Positions 1 to 7,678 of a stretch of DNA of 53,356 nucleotides are shown here, piece after piece. The DNA comes from a virus. Under the pieces are notes generated by a model. It ran no database searches and had not been told where the DNA came from. It saw only the letters and a list, made by a program, of their open reading frames with translations. The position numbers and the translations under genes are program-made. The stretch spans positions 1-53,356 of IMG/VR virus record IMGVR_UViG_3300044844_001309; one strand, written 5' to 3'. Positions within the stretch are counted from its first letter, which is position 1, and every line of letters starts with the position of its first letter.

Positions 1-12
1 TCGGTGGTCATG

Positions 13-61
13 GTCTCTCTCGTTTCTGCCGGGTGCGCTGTCACGCCCCGACGAGAGAGAC
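13..61 (-). promoter_or_regulatory. Leader hairpin that could mask a ribosome binding site
   Basis: Perfect 11-bp inverted repeat: GTCTCTCTCGT at 13-23 and ACGAGAGAGAC at 51-61, with a 27-nt loop. On the minus-strand mRNA the arm next to the start codon (ATG at 11) contains the purine-rich GAGAGA that would serve as Shine-Dalgarno. Pairing would hide it. Inferred translational control or an operator; seen only as sequence. Confidence 0.5.
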
Positions 62-82
62 TCTACGCGTTCTCTGGTTCGT

Positions 83-111
83 GGTCTACCGTAATTCAAA
101 CAATCGTACAA
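83..111 (-). promoter_or_regulatory. Putative sigma70-type promoter for the 53240 operon
   Basis: On the minus strand TTGTAC (111-106) is followed after 17 nt by TAGACC (88-83). The repeat copy lies at 53312-53340. The nearest downstream gene starts at 53240 (position 11 in the left copy), so the transcript would have a leader of about 65 nt, unlike the other early promoters here. The hexamers match only moderately. Confidence 0.45.
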
Positions 112-130
112 CCGTAGCAACGGCGGCAAC

Positions 131-634
131 TTACGCGGGCGGGTCCGTCTTCGCACGCGAGGGCGTGAGCGACGCCGGCAGGTCCGGCGTGGGGTCCGGA
201 TCGTCGCGGAGGGGGACCGGGGGCGCGACCAGGCGGTGACCGTCGGGCGGGGTCTCGGCCAACGGATCGAGCGCGGTCGTGACCGTGCTGTGGCCCATGC
301 CTGGCGTCGGGCGCACGCCCACGCGGGCGAGCACGTCGCGCACCTCGCGCTGGCGTGTGGTGCGCTCGATCTGTAGCTCGCGGGCCAGCTGCTCGGCGCG
401 CTCGACACACGCGGCCTCGGCGGCTCGAGACTCGTGGGCGATCGCAGCCATGTCTGCGGCGAGCCGGCGCTGCGTATCGACGATCTGTAGCCATGCCGCA
501 CCCTGGGCCTGGCTCACGCTCGCCTCGACGCCCGCGACCTCGGCGCGAGCTCGGCGCCGGCCCGTGACCCAGCCGACCGCGCCGGTGCACGCACTGATGG
601 CTGCTGCTACGAGGTCGCTCGGGTCGAGGGGCAT
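131..634 (-). CDS. Hypothetical membrane-anchored coiled-coil protein
   Basis: 167 aa, last gene of the late region. Start at ATG 634 has GGGAGA a few bases upstream; a longer open frame upstream is Arg/His-rich and overlaps the neighbour, so it was rejected. Residues 6-22 form a short hydrophobic stretch followed by basic residues (inside-positive anchor). Residues 35-100 are Ala/Glu/Arg-rich and probably coiled coil, and the tail is Pro-rich. The topology recalls lysis-accessory or spanin-like proteins, but no family is recognised. It starts 2 nt after the stop of the preceding gene. Confidence 0.7.
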   Translation of the reverse strand: MPLDPSDLVAAAISACTGAVGWVTGRRRARAEVAGVEASVSQAQGAAWLQIVDTQRRLAADMAAIAHESRAAEAACVERAEQLARELQIERTTRQREVRDVLARVGVRPTPGMGHSTVTTALDPLAETPPDGHRLVAPPVPLRDDPDPTPDLPASLTPSRAKTDPPA

Positions 635-635
635 A

Positions 636-977
636 TCATGGTCTCCCGCGGCGATCGCTCGCTGGCCACCACGTCGCGAGCGGGCGCGGAGCCGCGAGCC
701 CGGACAGGCGTGGAGGGTCCGCGGCGCCGGCCGCGGGTGCGCAGGGTGGAGCCACGTCCGGCGCCGTGGGTGCGCCACCGTCGGGCGCAGAGAGTGATGC
801 GGCCGCCCGCGCGACCGCGGCTAGTGCCTGGCGTAGCTCGGAGCACTCCGCCCGCACCCGCTCCAGCTCATCGGTCCGCGCCTGTAGCGCCCGATGGAGC
901 GCAGCCTCAGGCGCGACGGTGATCCCGGCCGCTCGGCGCTCGGCCATGACGTCGTCCACGATCTCGGGGCGGCTCAT
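636..977 (-). CDS. Hypothetical protein with coiled-coil segment
   Basis: 113 aa. ATG 977 overlaps the preceding stop by 4 nt (ATGA) and has GGTGG upstream. The N-terminal half is acidic/helical with a heptad-like Leu pattern (residues 25-60). The C-terminal half is Ala/Pro-rich and probably disordered. No recognised family; its place at the distal end of the virion/lysis operon suggests an accessory role. Confidence 0.65.
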   Translation of the reverse strand: MSRPEIVDDVMAERRAAGITVAPEAALHRALQARTDELERVRAECSELRQALAAVARAAASLSAPDGGAPTAPDVAPPCAPAAGAADPPRLSGLAAPRPLATWWPASDRRGRP

Positions 978-1216
978 GCGTCCACCACCGGGGGCGTGCA
1001 CACGGGCCAGAGTAGCGCGCGCTCGCGCGGTGGCCCCATGTCGATCGTGCGCCCGTCGCCAAGGTCGACCGTTGGCGGGATGATCGTCACCGCGTGGTCG
1101 CCGCGGAACATGGCGGCTAGCACCTGCTGATCGCGGTTCTCCATCACCAAGTTGTAGATGTCGGATGCGATGCGGACGCTCCAGTTGCTGTCGAGCATGG
1201 TCTTGGGGTCACCCAT
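974..1216 (-). CDS. Hypothetical small protein
   Basis: 80 aa, ATG start at 1216, overlapping the upstream gene by 8 nt and the downstream gene by 4 nt. Contains a Thr/Val/Ile-rich central part and the segment DLGDGRTIDMGP. No signal peptide, membrane segment or known motif. Translational coupling to both neighbours supports it as a real gene. Confidence 0.65.
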   Translation of the reverse strand: MGDPKTMLDSNWSVRIASDIYNLVMENRDQQVLAAMFRGDHAVTIIPPTVDLGDGRTIDMGPPRERALLWPVCTPPVVDA

Positions 1217-1760
1217 TGCCTGACTCCTTCACCAGCCGGAACGCCCGCTGCTTCCACTCCGGCCACGTCGCGACCTCGGCCGCGTTGGCCTCCAAGAATG
1301 CGAGGAATCGCGCGCGGTCCTTTTCGCTGACCTGCGGCACCATGTCGGGCGCGAAGTCGCTCGCCACCATGAGGATAGGGCCGCGGACACCATCGCTCAT
1401 ACCCTCCACGTACGGCGCCACCGTCTGCCGTGCCATCACCGCCGGGAACGCGCGCGCCCCCTCGGCCAGCATCTCCGCGAGCGTGCACTCACGGTCGACG
1501 ATCAGCGCGCTGTTGCTGTTGCCACGCCTGTCGCCCGTGCGGTCCCACCACGCGAGGATGGTCACCGTCTCGCCCCCGCGGCGCAGCACCGACAGGCGTG
1601 CGAGGCCCTGCGTCTGCGGCTCCGGCGGCGTGTGCCTCATGTCGAGGGTCTCACCACGCAGCCCCATCGGTGCGGCGGCATCCCAGCTTCGTGAGCCCTC
1701 GCGGTAGACGTAGTGGCCAGCCGTTGGAGGCTCCAGCACGCCGAAGTACCAGCAGGTCAC
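1209..1760 (-). CDS. Hypothetical phage protein
   Basis: 183 aa from GTG 1760, which forms a GTGA overlap with the preceding stop; the frame upstream of that GTG is Arg/Gly-rich and is the shadow of the neighbour. N-terminal part has aromatic-rich beta-like sequence (WYFG, HYVYREG), the C-terminal third is helical and charged (KDRARFLAFLEANAAEVA). Looks like a soluble globular protein. Function unknown; lies in the tail/lysis end of the late operon. Confidence 0.7.
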   Translation of the reverse strand: MTCWYFGVLEPPTAGHYVYREGSRSWDAAAPMGLRGETLDMRHTPPEPQTQGLARLSVLRRGGETVTILAWWDRTGDRRGNSNSALIVDRECTLAEMLAEGARAFPAVMARQTVAPYVEGMSDGVRGPILMVASDFAPDMVPQVSEKDRARFLAFLEANAAEVATWPEWKQRAFRLVKESGNG

Positions 1761-2269
1761 CGCACACCCCCACAAGCCGCCCACGCTCCGAGCGCCACAC
1801 CCCCGCCGCAGAGCGCGCACGCGCCCCCGTGCGAGAGCAGATCGATCCACGTGGGCCGCTCTCCAGGGCAACTGTTCGAAGACGTCGAAGGGTTGGGCTG
1901 CTCGCACACCACCGGCGCCCGCGTCGCCGTCACCACGCGCACCTCCGCCGCCGCGCCCATCGCCCGAGACCACGCCTCCAGCGCGCACGCGTGCTCGGCC
2001 TGGGCACGGGCCACCAGCGCGGCCTCGGTGGCGCTCACGCCTGCGGACGCGGTGCGGGTGCGGTACTCGCGCTGGACGCACGCGACCTGTGCGGTGCGGG
2101 CCGCGGTGAGGGTGGCGGGCTCGGCGTGAGCAGAGAAGGCAAACATCAGGACTGCGGCGCTGAGGAAGATCACGGCCAGAGTGACCGGGCTCCGCTTCAA
2201 GAGCACGTCACCGAACAGCCACCCCAGTCCGAACGCGAGTAGCCACGGGCCCAACTCCGCCGCACTCAC
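1757..2269 (-). CDS. Hypothetical membrane protein, lysis-region
   Basis: 170 aa from GTG 2269 (GTGA overlap with the preceding gene). Two hydrophobic segments at about residues 6-20 and 26-45, the second ending in an Ala-X-Ala motif, then an Ala/Glu-rich helical region, a Cys-Pro-rich stretch and another hydrophobic Gly/Cys-rich segment near 145-165. Several cysteines suggest a periplasmic disulphide-bonded part. It directly follows the spanin-like gene, so an outer-membrane or lysis partner role is possible but unproven. Confidence 0.65.
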   Translation of the reverse strand: MSAAELGPWLLAFGLGWLFGDVLLKRSPVTLAVIFLSAAVLMFAFSAHAEPATLTAARTAQVACVQREYRTRTASAGVSATEAALVARAQAEHACALEAWSRAMGAAAEVRVVTATRAPVVCEQPNPSTSSNSCPGERPTWIDLLSHGGACALCGGGVALGAWAACGGVR

Positions 2270-2553
2270 GACGCCGGCCCCTTCGGCGGTCCCGCCCACG
2301 TCGACACCTCGTCTCGCGTCACCGGCCCCGCGGGCGCACTCCCCCGCGCGCCGTCGACCGCCGCCGCGGTGTCCTCGCGCACGCGCGCTACAGCCGCGGC
2401 ACGGTCGCGCTCGGCGGCCTCGGTGTCGCGGCGCACCTGTTCGATCGCATCGAGGCGTCCGCGCTGCTCGGCGGTGATGACCTCGCGGCCGTGCCACCAG
2501 CGCGCGAGGGCGATGAGCGCAGCGACGATGGCGCCGACGATGACCGCGATCAT
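2266..2553 (-). CDS. Spanin-like (Rz-type) membrane-anchored coiled coil
   Basis: 95 aa. An N-terminal transmembrane helix (residues 1-18, Ile/Val/Ala-rich) is followed by a charged helical region, residues 25-75, rich in Glu, Arg, Ala and Asp with few helix breakers, then a Pro-rich tail. This is the layout of an inner-membrane spanin, which joins the two membranes at the end of Gram-negative host lysis. Size suits the family. There is no obvious embedded lipoprotein partner (Rz1). Call rests on topology and lysis-region context, not on a conserved motif. Confidence 0.5.
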   Translation of the reverse strand: MIAVIVGAIVAALIALARWWHGREVITAEQRGRLDAIEQVRRDTEAAERDRAAAVARVREDTAAAVDGARGSAPAGPVTRDEVSTWAGPPKGPAS

Positions 2554-2765
2554 GGGCGCACGCTCGGGATGCGTGCGAGGAGCTGGGCCTCGACATCGTC
2601 GATGACGCCGCGCAGGCTATCCGTCAGCTTGCGCACCCCAGCGGGGTCGGGCTTCATCTCGCCACGCTCGGCGCCGTCCATGACCTTCGCCAGGATCTCG
2701 GCGGACATCAGCATATCGTTCTTCACGGCTTGCAGGTCCGCTCGGCTCTCGTCGGTCTCACGCAT
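2550..2765 (-). CDS. Hypothetical helical protein
   Basis: 71 aa from ATG 2765, chosen because GGGTGA lies 5 nt upstream; an alternative ATG at 2795 adds 10 residues but has a poorer ribosome binding site. Sequence is acidic and helical (ESRADLQAVKNDMLMSAEIL) with no membrane segment. It overlaps the spanin-like gene start by 4 nt. Function unknown. Confidence 0.6.
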   Translation of the reverse strand: MRETDESRADLQAVKNDMLMSAEILAKVMDGAERGEMKPDPAGVRKLTDSLRGVIDDVEAQLLARIPSVRP

Positions 2766-2808
2766 GGTCGTCACCCGATCAACCGCGAGGTGCATGGTCA
2801 AGCCCACG

Positions 2809-3084
2809 CTACACCCGAGGCCGTACGTCGAGCACCTGCGCAGGCAGCGCGAAGCTCGTGCCGCTGATGCCGAGCTGGAACTGCACCCGATACTGGCCCT
2901 CCAGAGTCCACACACCCGCGGGGACGATGGCCGTGCACTCGTCGCCGTCGGGCGAGCCCGCCACCGACGTCGTCGATGCGTCGGGGCGACGCACGCGGAG
3001 CGTGATCGTGTAGCCGGTGAGGTCGGCGATGTCCGTCACCTGCTGTCGCACAACGGTGCCGATGTCGTTGACGTGTACGGTCAC
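2809..3084 (-). CDS. Small beta-sandwich virion protein, BppU/Ig-like
   Basis: 91 aa from GTG 3084 (GTGA overlap). The order of predicted strands and the phrases DLTGYTITLRVRRPD and GVWTLEGQYRVQFQL resemble the immunoglobulin-like N-terminal domain of phage baseplate upper proteins, where a short single domain decorates the baseplate or fibre. It follows tail-fibre-type genes. Assignment is by overall pattern only. Confidence 0.5.
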   Translation of the reverse strand: MTVHVNDIGTVVRQQVTDIADLTGYTITLRVRRPDASTTSVAGSPDGDECTAIVPAGVWTLEGQYRVQFQLGISGTSFALPAQVLDVRPRV

Positions 3085-3707
3085 AGCCGAACCTCCACGC
3101 TCGCGCTGGCGCGCGTCAGCGTCTCCGTCGTTTGCAGGGCGGCCCTGCCCAGCACCAGCCGCTCGCCGCCGCCTACGCTGACGAGCGCGGGTGTGGCCGT
3201 GGCCTCCGCCGGCAGGCCCACGGCCGAGCTGGCGCGCGCGGGTAGTTGCTCCGTCTCGCTCGCCAGCGTCAGGGTCGGGCTGCCTACCTCGGCGGCCTGG
3301 GTGGCCAGCGCGGTGAACTCGAGCACGTGCGCCTGCACCAGCGTCGCCGAGGCCAGCGCGGCCGCCGGAGCTGCGAGCGAGGACGCCGCCATGCCGATGT
3401 TCTGCGCCATCGTCGGCGACGACAGCGCGGCCGCGGGCGCCTCGAGCGCGGTCGCCGTGAGCGCGTGGACCTGCGACAGCGCCGCGGACCCGACGCTAGC
3501 CTGAGGCGCCGACAGCGACGCGGGCGCGAGGGCGTGCGCCTGCGTGAGCGCGGACGTGCCCAGCACCGCCTGAGGCGCCGACAGCGACGCGGGCGTGAGG
3601 GCGTGCGTCTGCGTGAGCGCGGACGTGCCCAGCACCGCCTGAGGTGCCGCCAGCGGCGACGCGGTCAGTGCGAGACTGGCCGCGCCTCTGAGCAGGAGCA
3701 GCAGCAC
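3081..3707 (-). CDS. Repeat-containing virion protein (23-residue repeats)
   Basis: 208 aa, GTG start at 3707 with GGTGAT upstream; ATG is not available. After a short Leu-rich N-terminus the protein consists of about six degenerate 23-residue repeats of the form SLxAPQAVLGTSALTQxHAL, the first three nearly identical. Such Ala/Leu/Thr/Gly repeats (pattern x-L-G-T/S-x-x-L-T-Q-x-H-x-L) occur in phage tail-associated proteins. The C-terminal 60 residues are non-repetitive. Repeat copy number may vary by slippage. Likely virion-associated, between the propeller-like protein and the BppU-like protein. Confidence 0.65.
   Translation of the reverse strand: MLLLLLRGAASLALTASPLAAPQAVLGTSALTQTHALTPASLSAPQAVLGTSALTQAHALAPASLSAPQASVGSAALSQVHALTATALEAPAAALSSPTMAQNIGMAASSLAAPAAALASATLVQAHVLEFTALATQAAEVGSPTLTLASETEQLPARASSAVGLPAEATATPALVSVGGGERLVLGRAALQTTETLTRASASVEVRL
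3455..3663. repeat. 69-bp tandem repeats within a virion gene
   Basis: The sequence CTGAGGCGCCGACAGCGACG recurs at 3501 and 3570, and a variant at 3639, with an exact spacing of 69 bp (23 codons). These are the least diverged copies; older copies follow towards 3240. The in-frame period shows selection on the protein repeat and recent duplication. Confidence 0.85.
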
Positions 3708-3708
3708 G

Positions 3709-5142
3709 TCAGATCACCATGCACCGGAGCATGACGGTGGAGGTGTTCAGGACCATGTAGATGAACACCACGTCGGTCGCGCCATCGCGGTACGTCACAT
3801 CAAAGGCCGTGTCGCCGAGGACCGCGGTGCCCTGCGGTAGAAGCATCGTGCCCCACCCGTCCATGATCGCGCGCGCGAAATCATAGCGGAACCATCGGCC
3901 CGTCGCGTTCTGCTGGATGTAGAGCGCATCGCCCGCGTACGCGTACTTCGTGCCGGTCGTAAGCGTCTCGGTCGCAGGTGAGTACGTGACCGCGGACCAA
4001 GAGTTGGCCGCGATGTCGTAGCGGTCCAGCAGCGCGCCGCCCGCGCCGCGAAAGCTGTAGATGTAGCGCCCGTTCTGGATGGCCGCCGCCGAGGTCCAGT
4101 CGGCCGCCGTCACGCCCCACACCCAGTGCGCAGACATGCCCGTCGTCGGTGCGCCGCTGCGAGCGACGCCGGGCGAGAGCGTCGACCACGAGTTGCCGCT
4201 GATGCTGTAGCGGTACATCGTGACTGCGTTGTTGCCCAGGAAATATAGGTAATCGTCGTTGCCCTCGATGGAGTACGTCGAGGTCGCGTCCGGCGTCACC
4301 GTCCACGTCGCGACGGTCAGCGTCGTGCTGGTGTTCGCCGTGATGCTGCGGATCTGCCCAGCCCCAGTGCCGCCCGTGATGCGGACCTGAGCGTTGATCC
4401 ACTGGCTCGCGGTCCACCCACCGCCGGAGTCCACCAACGTCGTCGCGGTTGCTGACGTCGCGGTGCCGGTGTCGTGCGCGAGATATCCGTCATCCATCCA
4501 GCTCGGCGTCGACACAAGCCGCCCGTCGGTGCCGACCGTCGCAGGGAGCCCGGTGATCGTGAGGCTCGTCCACGTGTTCGTGGCGAGATCGTATTTTCTG
4601 AACGAGCCCGTTGCCAGCGTGCCAGCGCCGAGCACGTACCAAACCGGCGTGATGAGGCGATAGACCGTGGACGCCGAGAACGCCGAGCCGCTCGCCGCGG
4701 TGAACGTGATCACCGCGTTGGTGCCGATCGTGTTGCGCTCGATGACTTTAGTCTCGCCCGCGTTCGGCCCAGAGAGGATATGAACGCTGTACCCGCGCAG
4801 CTCGCACGCCAGCGTTTGGTTGGTCGTGATCGACGTCGTCGTGCCCGCGGTCGCGGTGAGGCTTGCAGCGGCGACCGTCGTACCGGTCGAGAATCCTCCA
4901 GCGACACCGCACGCGCCTGCGCCGAACGTGCCCGCGAGGGCCGGCGACGGGACCTGCACCCACCCGTTCGTCCCCGGCTTGAACAGGTAGGCAACGGTGT
5001 TCGACGTGACGTAGAGCTGACGCTGCTCGAAATGGCGCGACGACACGACGAACGTCGCCGCGCCCGTGGCGACCGGTGCGGGCGTCATGTACTCCCAGCG
5101 CGAGGCGTCGAGGATCTGTCGGAGGCCGATGGTCGTGGTCAT
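3709..5142 (-). CDS. Tail protein with kelch-like propeller repeats
   Basis: 477 aa, ATG 5142. Contains at least three motifs of kelch type: RKYDLATNTWTSL (about 195), YRYSISGNSWSTL (about 310) and DRYDIAANSWSAV (about 375), alternating with G-rich strands and the duplicated phrases GPNAGETKVIE and GGTGAGQIRSI. This suggests a beta-propeller with inserted small domains, as in receptor-binding or fibre proteins. It sits in the fibre region 2 nt upstream of the repeat protein gene. Likely exposed on the virion and host-contacting; the ligand is unknown. Confidence 0.7.
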   Translation of the reverse strand: MTTTIGLRQILDASRWEYMTPAPVATGAATFVVSSRHFEQRQLYVTSNTVAYLFKPGTNGWVQVPSPALAGTFGAGACGVAGGFSTGTTVAAASLTATAGTTTSITTNQTLACELRGYSVHILSGPNAGETKVIERNTIGTNAVITFTAASGSAFSASTVYRLITPVWYVLGAGTLATGSFRKYDLATNTWTSLTITGLPATVGTDGRLVSTPSWMDDGYLAHDTGTATSATATTLVDSGGGWTASQWINAQVRITGGTGAGQIRSITANTSTTLTVATWTVTPDATSTYSIEGNDDYLYFLGNNAVTMYRYSISGNSWSTLSPGVARSGAPTTGMSAHWVWGVTAADWTSAAAIQNGRYIYSFRGAGGALLDRYDIAANSWSAVTYSPATETLTTGTKYAYAGDALYIQQNATGRWFRYDFARAIMDGWGTMLLPQGTAVLGDTAFDVTYRDGATDVVFIYMVLNTSTVMLRCMVI

Positions 5143-5143
5143 G

Positions 5144-5554
5144 TTAGGTCACCGTGATCTTTCCGCGCAGGGCGTCCGCCGCGATGCGCATGAGCGCGGG
5201 CACCTGGTCGCTTGCCGCGACGCCGCCCACCTGGCTCACCGTCGTCACCGTGCCCAGCGTCAGCGAGCCCGTGATCGCGTCCAGCAACACGCGCTGCCGG
5301 CCCGCGGTGTCCGGCATGACTTGGCCGACCGTGCGCGCGAGGCTCTGCACCGTCATGCGCAGGGCCTCGATCGCCTCCATCAGCTCGCCGACGCCCTGCA
5401 CAGGGAGGCCGCTCGCGCTCGAGACCAGCGCGGCCGCGCCGTCCACGCCGTGCGCGAGCTTGACGAGCTGGAACTGCCGAAGCCCCGCGCCGTCGTCAAC
5501 TTCGTCCGTCGCGATCGATGCGCCCGTGCCGGGCAGCGTGACGTTGTCCGGCAT
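5144..5554 (-). CDS. Phage virion-associated protein, MPDNVTLPG-type
   Basis: 136 aa. The start at ATG 5554 gives an N-terminus (PDNVTLPGTG, ATDEVDDG, QLVKLAHGVDG) seen in many small proteins of phage tail regions that precede fibre genes. The middle has a helical segment (LMEAIEALRMTVQSLARTV) and the C-terminus LRIAADALRGKITV. Starts 2 nt after the upstream stop. Probably a tail accessory component; the exact role is not known. Confidence 0.65.
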   Translation of the reverse strand: MPDNVTLPGTGASIATDEVDDGAGLRQFQLVKLAHGVDGAAALVSSASGLPVQGVGELMEAIEALRMTVQSLARTVGQVMPDTAGRQRVLLDAITGSLTLGTVTTVSQVGGVAASDQVPALMRIAADALRGKITVT

Positions 5555-5556
5555 GG

Positions 5557-5928
5557 CTAGCTCACATCCGGGAAGCGCACGGTGAAGGACCCGAGCGCAA
5601 AGGTGTTGCCGGACGTCACCGCCTGCGAGGCCGTGAGCGTAGACGACGCCAGCAACCGCGAGTTGACCGAGTCCACGATCGCGTAGTGGGTGGCCGTGCC
5701 GCTCGCGGTGATGTTGCCGCCCGAGGCTGCGGCGACCGTCACCGCGCGGCCGTCCGGGGTGCCATCCGCGGGCGCGCCGACCGAGACACCGGTGACGTTG
5801 CCGAGCGCGTACGTGCTCGTCGCCTCGGCGTACGTGGCTGGCTGCTGGCTGCACAGGTAGATGCGGTCCGCCTCGGTGTCGAGGATCGCGAGCCCGCCGT
5901 CGAACACGCGGTCATTGAGATATGCCAT
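5557..5928 (-). CDS. Phage virion-associated protein, beta-rich
   Basis: 123 aa. Start at ATG 5928 overlaps the preceding membrane protein gene by 17 nt. N-terminus MAYLNDRVFDGGLAILD, then Thr/Ala/Ser/Val-rich beta sequence. This N-terminal phrase is recurrent in phage late regions, next to proteins such as its downstream neighbour. No catalytic motif. Likely a small structural protein. Confidence 0.65.
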   Translation of the reverse strand: MAYLNDRVFDGGLAILDTEADRIYLCSQQPATYAEATSTYALGNVTGVSVGAPADGTPDGRAVTVAAASGGNITASGTATHYAIVDSVNSRLLASSTLTASQAVTSGNTFALGSFTVRFPDVS

Positions 5929-6172
5929 CGCTTGGTCCCTCCTTTGATCCTGGCGCGCGCCACGCCTGCACGCCCGCGACGATGTGCCGCGCGCCGGCCT
6001 CGCCCAGCCCACCCACGATACCGAGCACAACGACGCCCACCGCGAGGGCCAGGCCGAGGGTGTCGGTCATGCGCTCGGCGTGGATGAGATGCGCACCGAA
6101 GCCCGCGAGCGAGAGCTGGCCGATCAACATCGACAGCACACGCCAGGTGAGCGAGCGGAGGAGCGCCTTCAC
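5912..6172 (-). CDS. Small membrane protein, holin candidate
   Basis: 86 aa from GTG 6172, preferred over ATG 6187 because it makes a GTGA overlap and has a strong GGAGAAGG 4 nt upstream. Two hydrophobic segments (about residues 10-28 and 40-62) separated by a short polar turn, with a basic N-terminus and a polar C-terminus. It is encoded directly after the endolysin and another two-helix protein, the usual place of a holin/antiholin pair that times lysis. Confidence 0.55.
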   Translation of the reverse strand: MKALLRSLTWRVLSMLIGQLSLAGFGAHLIHAERMTDTLGLALAVGVVVLGIVGGLGEAGARHIVAGVQAWRAPGSKEGPSDGISQ

Positions 6173-6357
6173 TGCGCCTTCTCCCACGCCCGATACAGGC
6201 CCCAGAAGATGCCGCCTGCCACGCCGATGCCGAGCATGGCCGACGTGATGCGCTGGCCCATCTCGCCCGGCTCGGTGATGAGCTGGTAGCCCATGACGGC
6301 GGAGCCAAAGCCCAGCATGACGCCCATGCCGATGATGATGCCCTTGGTGATGCTCAT
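6169..6357 (-). CDS. Small two-helix membrane protein, holin candidate
   Basis: 62 aa from ATG 6357 (ATGA overlap with the endolysin stop). Gly/Met/Ile-rich hydrophobic helix at residues 4-24, a polar loop with EPGEMGQR, and a second helix at 37-54, ending in charged residues. Length and topology fit a class II holin, which forms the inner-membrane lesion. Either this or the next gene, or both together, could do this; the sequence cannot decide. Confidence 0.55.
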   Translation of the reverse strand: MSITKGIIIGMGVMLGFGSAVMGYQLITEPGEMGQRITSAMLGIGVAGGIFWGLYRAWEKAQ

Positions 6358-6902
6358 GCCTTGGTCCTCCAACTGGACGGCACGTCTGCCGTGGTGTTGC
6401 GCTCGCGCAGCGTCGCGTAGACGTCAGCCACCTCGGGCAGCGTCCCGAGGGTCATCGCTTGCGCGACGGTCTCGCGGAACAGGTCCATCGGGTACGACGG
6501 GCACAGCTTGCCTTGCGCCTTGCCCGAGTCGGTCTCGTAGTGCCCGAGCACGTGGCGCGGGGCGAGCTGGTGCACGATCGCGATGGCCGCTACCAGGTGC
6601 GCCGTGCGGTGGAGTTGGAGCCCGGTGAACTCGGGCCCGATCATGCACACGCCCAGCGTGCCGGCGTTCAGGCCGGAGACGTGCGCCCCGGCGATTGTCT
6701 CGGGGCGACCGTCCTCAATCAGCCCGTCGGCGGCGACGTCGTATAGGCCCTTTCTGGTGCGCCGGCCGTTGCTCACGACCCAGTGGTAGCCGATCGCGCC
6801 GTGCTTCCACTTGAAGCCCCGCTCCGCATGCCAGCGGTCGATCTCCGCAGCCGAGCCCCAGGGCGAGGCGGAGCAGTGGAGGATGATGAACTTGGCGCTC
6901 AT
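6354..6902 (-). CDS. Endolysin, N-acetylmuramoyl-L-alanine amidase
   Basis: 182 aa, single catalytic domain of the Amidase_2/T7 lysozyme family, which cuts the bond between muramic acid and L-alanine in peptidoglycan. Expected zinc ligands are visible: His9 (FIILHCSAS), His121 (VLGHYE) and Cys134 (GKLCPSYP), with Lys132 before the cysteine; Tyr39-His40 lie where the family has its catalytic tyrosine. No signal peptide or wall-binding domain, so export depends on a holin. Followed by two small membrane genes, forming the lysis cassette within the tail-fibre region. Confidence 0.9.
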   Translation of the reverse strand: MSAKFIILHCSASPWGSAAEIDRWHAERGFKWKHGAIGYHWVVSNGRRTRKGLYDVAADGLIEDGRPETIAGAHVSGLNAGTLGVCMIGPEFTGLQLHRTAHLVAAIAIVHQLAPRHVLGHYETDSGKAQGKLCPSYPMDLFRETVAQAMTLGTLPEVADVYATLRERNTTADVPSSWRTKA

Positions 6903-7678
6903 GACGGCAGGCTCCGCACCAAGAGGCAGCCCTCGAGCAGATAGAACCGCAGCGTGACCGCGGTCTGGCCACTGGCCAGCGGGCCGGGGCTGGCGTTGAG
7001 CTCCAAGCCCTTGAGCGTGCCGGCCGTCCCGCTTGGCGTGAACGTGCGCGAGTCCGCGATCACCGGCGCGTCCGAGTCAGAGAGGTCGATCAGCACCGCG
7101 TAGGCCGTCGTCGACCCCGCCGCGCACGCCACGATCGCATCGTAGCGGCGGCCATCCGTAGGCGCAGAGCCCGTGCACGCGACCGTCGAGCCCGGCGTGC
7201 CGTTGTACCAGCGCAACACCCGCGCGTCGCCCGAGCCCTTGGTCCAGCCGTCGCCCGAGATCGTGCCGTCCGGCTCGAAGTCGCCCGCAAAATTCGCGGC
7301 CTGGAGCGCGCCGCCGCGGCCCGCGGTGGTGATGTCCAGCGCGAGGATCGCGCGCCACACGTAGCCCGCGCGCGTGGTCAGGAGCATCGACAACGACGGC
7401 AGGCCGAACCGACCCGCGGTCTCCGAGGCGCCGTCACCGCTGGTGATGAGCGTGTGCAGGTACTGTGCGGGCTCGGCGCCGGCGGGGTTGGGTGCCACCG
7501 TGGCCGTGCTGGCCGGCGTAGCCCCGCCCGCGTCCAGCGCCATCCCGCGCTCGTCGTAGGTGCCCGAGGCCGAGGGCCGAACAACGAACGGGATCTCACC
7601 CACGCGCTGCGGCCCGGCGCGCAGGATGCCCGCGATCGGCGCGGGCAGCGTCCCGAGGAAGGCCTCGGTGTACCTCAC
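6899..7678 (-). CDS. Putative virion beta-sandwich protein
   Basis: 259 aa, GTG 7678 (GTGA overlap). Sequence from about residue 60 resembles a concanavalin-like jelly roll: long Ser/Thr/Gly-rich strands (GYVWRAILALDI, RRYDAIVACAAG, VTLRFYLLEG) with surface loops. The neighbour at 7675-8448 has the same style, so the two may be a pair of fibre or baseplate lectin-like proteins. No catalytic residues identified. Confidence 0.6.
   Translation of the reverse strand: MRYTEAFLGTLPAPIAGILRAGPQRVGEIPFVVRPSASGTYDERGMALDAGGATPASTATVAPNPAGAEPAQYLHTLITSGDGASETAGRFGLPSLSMLLTTRAGYVWRAILALDITTAGRGGALQAANFAGDFEPDGTISGDGWTKGSGDARVLRWYNGTPGSTVACTGSAPTDGRRYDAIVACAAGSTTAYAVLIDLSDSDAPVIADSRTFTPSGTAGTLKGLELNASPGPLASGQTAVTLRFYLLEGCLLVRSLPS

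Larger units (their letters stand above)
1..127. repeat. Terminal direct repeat, left copy (circular contig overlap)
   Basis: Positions 1-127 are identical to 53230-53356. A perfect 127-bp overlap at contig ends equals a common assembler k-mer length. It is best read as a circular or circularly permuted genome, not as a biological terminal repeat. It holds the start and leader of the gene that begins at 53240. Confidence 0.93.
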
